From Euglena gracilis (taxonomy: Eukaryota > Euglenida > Euglenophyceae > Euglenales): DNA of 64,000 nucleotides. The stretch lies in assembly GCA_039621445.1 (NCBI GenBank), contig CP154954.1, positions 19,764,642-19,828,641 of the forward strand, in the 5' to 3' direction. A model generated the notes under the pieces. It made no database searches and was not told the origin of the DNA. It saw nothing but the letters and a program-made list of their open reading frames with translations. A program made the translations under genes and the position numbers. Of this stretch, positions 58,170 to 64,000 are shown piece by piece; position 1 is the stretch's first letter, and the number at the start of each line of letters is the position of its first letter.

Positions 58170-61100
58170 ATGCCCACACCGGGGCCGCCCGCCCTGCTCC
58201 TCGCCCTCCTCCTGACCCTGGCCTCTTGCGGCAGTGGCGGGCCTGGGCCCCCCTCCTCGCTGGCGCAGCTCACCGTGCCCAGGGCCGGCCCGGAAGTGGT
58301 CTGTTGGACCCGGGGGGGGGGTTGGGAGCCCAGGGCCCCACTGCCCGGGCAAAAAAACCATCCACACAAAACCCCCCAAAAATCCACAGAAAAATTATGG
58401 GAAGCTGCCCCAATTTTCCCCATGTTCCCCCCCGTAATTTTTGTCTTGTGTTGCAAGCTGCCGTCAGGGGCAGTCAAATGACACACACAGAGACACGGGG
58501 TGCAATGCTGTCAAGTTTTCGGTTTGTTTTTGAAATGAAAGACCACAACAAAGCGACCAGGAAATCATTTTGACCATTTGAATTATTGAGGTTCTTTTTC
58601 GCCAAAAAAAAACTTCAAATAAAAACTTCATTGCAACTGAAAAATATTACCACCATTTCCTATGAAATGTTAAATTTCCCCATTTTTTTTTGCATATGGG
58701 AAACCATGGGAAATCAAAAAGAATTTCCATGATTTTGATTTTTGAGCTGTTTCCATAATTTTGTCTCGCATAATTTTTGTCCTCACCCCAACCTCTTGGT
58801 CCCTGGCTGGCCCCGGCACTGCGGGAGCAGATTGGCGCGCTACTGGAAGTGGAGAACATGACGGTGGGGGCGGAGCTGGGGGTCCAGCCCAGAGCTGGGG
58901 GGTTGCTCGAGGCCGGCCGAACATGCTTAGTTCCCTCGTGGTCCACCCGCCGTCACAATCTGCATCAACCAGGGCGGTCCACAAGGGATGGGAAGTTTTT
59001 TTTCTTCAAAGGATTGCCCCTTAAGGGCCAACGGCCGGTCCGGGGATCGAATGAGGGCAAAAATCAAACGGTTGGAGAACGTATTTTTGACGTTTTGGGT
59101 GGATGGGCGATGGTCCAGGGACGCCCGAAATCACTTTGTTCCCCGAAGTCGACCCATTTTTGCCACAATACGGCCCTTTTTCCGTCCATTTTTTCCGATG
59201 AATTTTTCATTGACTGTGCAGGCAGTGTCTTTTTTCCCGTTAAGGACCGCCCTGGCACCAACTCGTCGAGTTACGGCCCGCAATGTTTCGCGGAGAAAGT
59301 CATTTCCTCTCCCCCAACCTTTCCCCCCGCGGACGTCGGCGAGCGGTGTGAGCATCAAAGTGTTCTGCTTCTTTGCCCCAAAGACGGACGCCGTCGTCCC
59401 CCCCCCCCGGCCCTGTCTGTTGAGAGGCCAGTTCGCCCTCCAGACCCTCTCCCACTGGCCGGCCTGCCGGCGGTATTACCTCGTGGACCTGTGGCAGCCC
59501 CAGGCAGGGCTGAACGGGAACCTGGGAAGCCCTCGTGGATGGGGTGGGGGGAGGTCGCAGCACCCCCGGGAGGATGGAGGGGCACAATTGACTCCCTTTG
59601 GCAGCCTAGATTTGCGTTGGGGAGTGCTCCAGCACCCCCCCCCCCCCGGTGCAGTGGCCCGAAACGGCCTGGGGAGCCTGAAGCCGACCTGGCAACCATG
59701 GGTTGCCATGGGCAGGCACCCCATGGCCCAAGGCATCCCCCTCCCCGGCGGTGGTCGGAAGCTTTGCGGGGCTCGAACCCCGACCCCCGCCCCGGTGGGT
59801 CGGGAGTCCAACCCCCACTCTCGCCAGCCCTTCCCATTTTCCCCCTTCCATTTTTTGGTCAAAGTGTTGGTCAAAGCCGAGGGCCTCTTTCCCGGGGCAG
59901 TGCCAAACCGGGTGGGCAGGGGGCAACCCCCCCCACCCCGGCTCTCCCATTCCAGCCCCGGCGCCAGGACAACTACACGGAGGCCGCCAACGTCCCCCTC
60001 CCCCAACAGGAACGCTACCTCGCCGAGGCCCGCCATCCCCCACGGCTGGGCGCCGCTGAGGGTCATCCCCCGAGGGAAGGGGTTGGGCTTTGGTTCGGTT
60101 TGGGGGTGGCGTCGACCCCTTCCCCCGATGGTTGGGTCCGTTTGGGGGGTGGGGGGATGACAACGCAACCCCGGCACTGAGCTTTTTTTAAGTTTTGTGA
60201 CCCAAGGGGGTGGGTGGGTCCCAGCAGGAGACCCCCCCCCCGGGGGTCGGGCCAAGTGGGCACCCTCCCGGAGGCGGGGTTTTCTTCTATTTTCGGCGCT
60301 TTGCGCCGAAATCATTTTTTTGTGCCCAAAATTGACCCCCCCCCCAAAAGTGGGCCCCCCGAGCCCCCCCCCCCCCCCCCGGGGGGCCTGGAGGTGAGTG
60401 GGTGGTTGGTCCGGACCCCCCTCCCCCAGGTCCTTAAAACAACTTCTGCCCCAGCGCGAAGGTGCTGGGGGCCCAAAAATGCCATTTTTCAGGAAACGTG
60501 CCTCGGTTGGCCCAAGCCAGGACACAGAACAAACCCCCTCCTGACAGGGGTTTGGAGAGGGCACCGGACGGTACCCTGGTCCCTTGCCCTTTGCAGTGAT
60601 GGGTGGTGGGCTGCCCAAACAGTGCTGCCCTTGCTGGCGCTGCAAAAGAGGCCCTGGGAACCCCTTTCAGCCGCCACCAATGGCTTGAGGAGGGCATGAG
60701 AAATCGCTTGAGAAAGGGATGTTTGCTGTCTGGACCAGCTTAACAGGTCAGGGAAACTGCTGGAGGGGGAGATGGCCCTTGACAGCTTGGCCAAATGCCA
60801 AGGGGTGGGGAAGCACTTATGTTTTGCTTGAATTTTGCGAACCTTATCGGGCACATTCAAAATGAACGGGTAAAATAATTTATGGAACCAAGGGTTTTGA
60901 TTCAGCGGGGAAAAAATTAAACCACTTCCGTGGAACACCCCTCCGCGCCAACATGCCTGGCCCAGGCAGCATCGGGAGGTGCACCTGCTGACTGCGTGCC
61001 AGCGCGTCAAAAAAAGTGGGTGTTTCAAATATTGGGGCATGGAAGGCTCTTTGCCGGCACAGTACACAGTACCCTGTCCTTGGAAGCTTGGAAGCTCTTC

Positions 61101-63326
61101 TGGCATCCCGGCAGTGCCGGGAGTTGGATGGCTCAGCCGTGCCACCGCCTGGCACCGTTCAACGCCTCCGTGGTCTACCTCCGGATGTTCACCACGGAGG
61201 CAGCCAAACGGATCCCCGACGCCATGGCCGGCGCTCGCTCATTTTTCTTTCCGGGCGTGGTGAGTTGGTGCATGTGCCCGGTGGCGTGCGTGCGTCGCAG
61301 GTTTCAAGCGTTCCAGTAATGGTCCACATGAGCTGTATGATTTCCACAGCTTGTGAAACATAATGAAGGAGGTCCAAGGACAGAGGGTGAGCAGACTTCT
61401 TTTTTAAGGAAGTGCGCCCCCCCCCCCCCGGGAGGGACAGGCTGGGGGGGTGGGGGATTTTCGACCCCCCCCCGTGGGATCGCATTTTGGGGTGGGTAGT
61501 GCTATGGCACGCCCCCCGCCTGGCGCCAACGGTGCCGGGGCCCGAAAATGGCCATTTTCAAGGGACAATTGGCTTGGTCAGCAGTCACTGGGGTCCAGAT
61601 TAAGGGGGGGGTTCCTGCTATGGGCAGGCACCGCCCAGCGCAAGGCACCCCCTCCTCCCCCCGGGGGTTAACAAACAGGCAGCCTGAGGGTGAGGTTTCT
61701 GCCTCACCAAGGCCGCTCCGCAGCCTCTCTTCAGCAACGCTGCGCACTTGCATGCTGCGGCCTCGGAGGCTTGGCATGCACGCTCACCCCAGCTCTCCTC
61801 AGCACCCGCCGTGTCTCATGTCCCTGGACTATGTATACATCGACGCCCGGCACGACTACTGTGGGGTGATGGAGGACCTCCTAAGCAAGCACCTACAGCT
61901 AAAATGGCCTAAAATGGCCTAAAATGGCCTAAAATGGCCTAAAATGGCCTAAAATGGCCTTTTTGACCCCCTATAGGTGGGGGTCCCTAAAATGGCCTAA
62001 AATGGTCTAAAATGGCCTAAAATGGGAAAAATGCTGTTGCACAACACTTTTTTTTTGTGAACAACTGAATCCATTCAGGTAATGATTTTTGGTGTCTTTT
62101 GTTAATGTGGACGGCGAATGCTAATGTGGACGGTGAACAGTGCATTTGGTTGAAGAGCACAGCCCACAAAGCCCATTTTTCTTATCCCAATTAATATTAC
62201 TATCAGTCCCCAAATCCACGGCCCTCAAACGTCTTTTGGCGCTGAATTTTGAAGGTTTGGATAGCTGTATTTTGTGAAGATTTTCAGAGTGCTTCCCATT
62301 TCGGCAACTTTCAACAACCATTTGGCACACAGTATCAAACAGTTTTGAATACAACAACCAACCCAAAATGGCTAAAATTTTCCTAAAGTATGGTGAATAC
62401 AGCAAAATCGGACGAAAAATACGAAAACAGGAGAAAGGGTCGAAAACATATGTCATTGCTGCGGTCGTGGACCCCGCAGCACGTTGAAGACCCCTGCAAA
62501 GGGGGAATAAACAAAAAAAAACAGAATCAAGGAAGCGGTAAATATTCCATTCTGCTTCAAACGCCATGTTTGACAGAAATGTAACACAAAAATTGAATAA
62601 CTAACGTGATTTTCAGGAACTCAACGTTCATGAAGTAACACCAAATTGAAACGAAATGAACAGCATTGCGCCTTGCTTTCTTCTTCCAGGAGAAACAAGA
62701 GGACAGTGCAGGAAAACAGAACAAAGACAAGCTTAGAACAACAAACAAAGCGATCAAATTGGATTTCACCCAGCAACAGCATCATCTTTAAAAAAAAATG
62801 ACTTCTTTTTGCGAAATCCCGCAAAAATGGTGTTGATTTCACAAAATGCAAAAAGCCAGGCGCTGTTTTGGTAGCGCAAATAAAAACGTTTAATATTTTC
62901 CCAACATTTTTTTCTGAAAAATATTTTCACTGCTGTAAATTTGAACTGTTCAGAATTCCTGTATGGGTATGAATTAAGATTTGTTGAGCTTCCCATGGTT
63001 TTGATCCAGTGTTCATGAATTTCGCACGCTTTTTTGGCTGTACGTTTATTATCACTGAATAAGAGAAGGTTTGCATACGTTATGATACAGTTTTCGGGAC
63101 AAAAATAATGCAAATTTATGGTTTTCAGAATCCCCACCTGTGCCTTAAAATGGCCTGAAATGGCCTGAAATGGCCTAAAATGGGGAAATTTTTGGGCTTG
63201 ACTATAGGTGCTTGCTCCTGAGCTACTGGCCCAAGGTGCGGGTGGGGGGTATCTTCGCGGGGCATGACTTCTACTTTGCTGGCCACTTCCTCCTGGGGAA
63301 AGACGACTGGCGGGGCGATCTTTTCG
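58170..63326 (+). CDS. secreted or membrane-routed class I SAM-dependent methyltransferase (3' truncated by window end)
   Basis: ATG 58170 opens a signal peptide (PALLLALLLTLASCGSG). The following exons give the motif series of a class I SAM methyltransferase of the Methyltransf_24 type: about 58803-58886 REQIGALLEVENMTVGAELGV (SAM-binding Gly loop); 59425-59501 LSHWPACRRYYLVDLWQP (acidic residue that holds the ribose); 59966-60037 DNYTEAANVPLPQQERYLAE; 61147-61226 RLAPFNASVVYLRMF and TTEAAKRIPD; 61821-61882 SLDYVYIDARHDYCGVMEDL; 63220-63326 YWPKVRVGGIFAGHDF. Phases agree throughout. At least four introns have no GT-AG ends and carry inverted ends, three with 6/8 to 7/8 octamer duplications. 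The acceptor substrate is unknown. The first junction (58276 to about 58803) and the 61226/61821 junction are not firmly resolved. Confidence 0.82.
58887..59424 (+). other. nonconventional intron in the methyltransferase gene
   Basis: CAG at +4 to +6 (58890) and CTG at -8 to -6 (59417-59419); the join V-Q / G-Q-F-A is in frame. No target duplication is left. A younger hAT-like element (58970-59254) sits inside. Confidence 0.55.
58970..59254. mobile_element. hAT-like element (CAGGGCGGTCC family), 285 bp
   Basis: Duplication GCA(T/C)CAAC, 7/8 (58962-58969, 59255-59262). Ends CAGGGCGGTCCACAAGG and, reverse complemented, CAGGGCGGTCCTTAACGG. The interior has a tRNA-like B-box word and the 'gttttgggtggatgg' phrase also seen at 34380. 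Confidence 0.88.
59505..59960. mobile_element. hAT-like element inside a methyltransferase exon, 456 bp
   Basis: Duplication GC(C/G)CCAGG, 7/8 (59497-59504, 59961-59968). Ends CAGGGCTGAACGGG and, reverse complemented, CGGGGCTGGAATGGG. Inferred intron 59502-59965 joins D-L-W-Q-P-Q to D-N-Y-T-E-A in frame. Confidence 0.8.
60041..61141. mobile_element. hAT-like element inside a methyltransferase exon, 1101 bp
   Basis: Duplication CCA(T/C)C(C/G)CC, 6/8 (60033-60040, 61142-61149). Ends CACGGCTGGG and, reverse complemented, CACGGCTGAG; CAC/GTG take the place of CAG/CTG. Inferred intron 60038-61146 joins A-E-A-R-H to R-L-A-P-F in frame. A relative of the 49989-50207 element is nested at about 60181-60440. 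Confidence 0.75.
61886..63214. mobile_element. element inside a methyltransferase exon (CAAGCACCTAYAG ends), 1329 bp
   Basis: Inverted ends CAAGCACCTACAG and CAAGCACCTATAG match 12/13; duplication CTCCT(A/G)AG, 7/8 (61878-61885, 63215-63222). CAA/TTG sit at +4 to +6 and -8 to -6 of the inferred intron 61883-63219, which joins G-V-M-E-D-L-L to S-Y-W-P-K. CCTAAAATGG arrays lie just inside both ends. No GT occurs between the codons for M-E-D-L and the next in-frame stop (TAA), so a GT-AG intron is impossible here. Confidence 0.9.
61903..62025. repeat. (CCTAAAATGG)n tandem array
   Basis: About nine decamer units, with a smaller set (CCTGAAATGG) at 63143-63183 near the opposite end of the same element. 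It may extend the pairing or arise by replication slippage. Confidence 0.85.
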
Positions 63327-63339
63327 GTGCTGTTTTCCA

Positions 63340-64000
63340 CGTGCAACCTTTTCCTCGATTTTTTCAAGTCATTTGTTGCGTCTGCTCTTGTGCCTCTAAA
63401 AGCGAATTTCCTTTTATTTACACTTTCAAGAACCAGAGAGGAGAATTTTGGTTGGTTTGTTGCCAGATGACAGTAAAAGGTATTCCTTGGCAGTCCTGGA
63501 AAATGAGGCTCATTGCCCTGGCAACCCAACAATCCCATCTCGATGTCCATGAAAAAGCTGCACAGCTGTGGTTAGGGTTCGGGTTAAACCCTAACCCTAA
63601 CCCTAACTTGGTCCCTCGAAAGCGCCACTTTTCGGTGCCGATCCGAACCCTGACCCCATCCCTCCAATTAAACGCGGAATCTCCGCATCCAACCATTTCT
63701 GGATCCGGCGCAATTCTGGGGCACCGCGGGACCGAAACAAGGGGAACGTCGGACACGGGGGTGCACCTGCCCCTTGCCAACAGTCAAATATCCCCTGATC
63801 TGGCAAGTGCATGTTTTTTTTTGCTGGTTTCTTTGTGATCCGGGTTGAATATTATTTTACAAATGTCAGATTCCACCCCCCCCCGGGGGGGCTTGGCCCA
63901 CGCCATGATTGACTGTAAGGCTGGGGGCCAAGTTTGCATGTAGAAGGGGGGCAAGTGCCTGGGGGGGGGAGGTCGAGCGGGGTGGGGAAGGGCGCCCCCC
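63340..64000. repeat. telomere-like CCCTAA cluster and flanking repeat
   Basis: 63583-63606 holds three to four CCCTAA units. The following 150 bp ('gatccgaaccctgac' to 'gaaacaaggggaacgtcgg') is related to 53519-53640, so the CCCTAA units belong to a dispersed repeat, not a chromosome end. The methyltransferase presumably continues beyond the window. Confidence 0.5.

Noticed and set aside
58777-60180. 467-residue plus-strand open frame as a single exon
   Set aside because: It contains real methyltransferase exon 2 (to 58886) but then reads through a hAT-like element and G/C runs; the conserved motifs that follow (59425, 59966) are in other frames and fit spliced exons.
59476-60645. 389-residue minus-strand open frame
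   Set aside because: It is antisense to methyltransferase exons, Gly/Pro-rich, and driven by C/G runs; no family motif.
61227-61820. Conventional intron from GTGAGT (about 61260) to CTCAG (61802)
   Set aside because: It is in frame but would add about 17 residues between I-P-D-A-M and S-L-D-Y, which related proteins lack; the exact boundary stays unresolved.
63583-63606. Telomere or chromosome end
   Set aside because: Only three to four CCCTAA units, embedded in a repeat also found near 53.5 kb.

Overview
The window is nuclear DNA of a eukaryote with large, heavily interrupted genes. Three plus-strand genes are legible from about 20.5 kb onward: a GH31 (acid alpha-glucosidase type) gene with an N-terminal trefoil exon (20577-47802), a secreted protein with two DUF4397-like domains (49284 to about 55.7 kb), and a signal-peptide-bearing class I SAM-dependent methyltransferase (58170 to at least 63326, cut by the window end). 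Two kinds of intron occur side by side. Some are ordinary GT-AG introns with consistent phases. Others have no GT-AG ends; their ends are complementary, with CAG (or CAC, CAA) at intron positions +4 to +6 and CTG (or GTG, TTG) at -8 to -6. That is the geometry known for the nonconventional introns of euglenids, so I infer a Euglena-like organism. This is an inference from intron structure, not from a species match.

Layout. 0-20 kb: no confident host gene. It holds low-complexity G/C and A/T tracts, palindromic repeat clusters, one tRNA-like gene (4141-4211, minus), a decayed hAT-type transposase on the minus strand (9434-11748) and many nonautonomous elements with terminal inverted repeats and 8-bp target duplications, some nested. 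20.5-47.8 kb: the GH31 gene. 49.3-55.7 kb: the DUF4397 gene. 55.7-58.1 kb: no clear gene, with long CA/GT microsatellites. 58.2-64 kb: the methyltransferase.

Main discovery. At least seven insertions sit inside otherwise continuous coding exons. Each begins with CA(G/C/A), ends with its near-complement, and is flanked by a 6/8 to 8/8 direct repeat of 8 bp (hAT-like). Removing the element plus one repeat copy restores the reading frame and a conserved protein motif each time. The 3 nt before CAG plus the 5 nt after CTG that define a euglenid nonconventional intron add up to exactly 8, the target-duplication length. This suggests that these introns are hAT-type MITE insertions removed from RNA (or DNA) by pairing of the inverted-repeat ends. 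Older introns in the same genes keep the CAG/CTG geometry but have lost the duplication, giving an apparent age series.

A second point: the GH31 protein appears to have lost catalytic residues. The nucleophile Asp position reads Lys, and the conserved Asp of the V-D-P motif reads Asn, although the acid/base Asp and the active-site Arg and His are kept.
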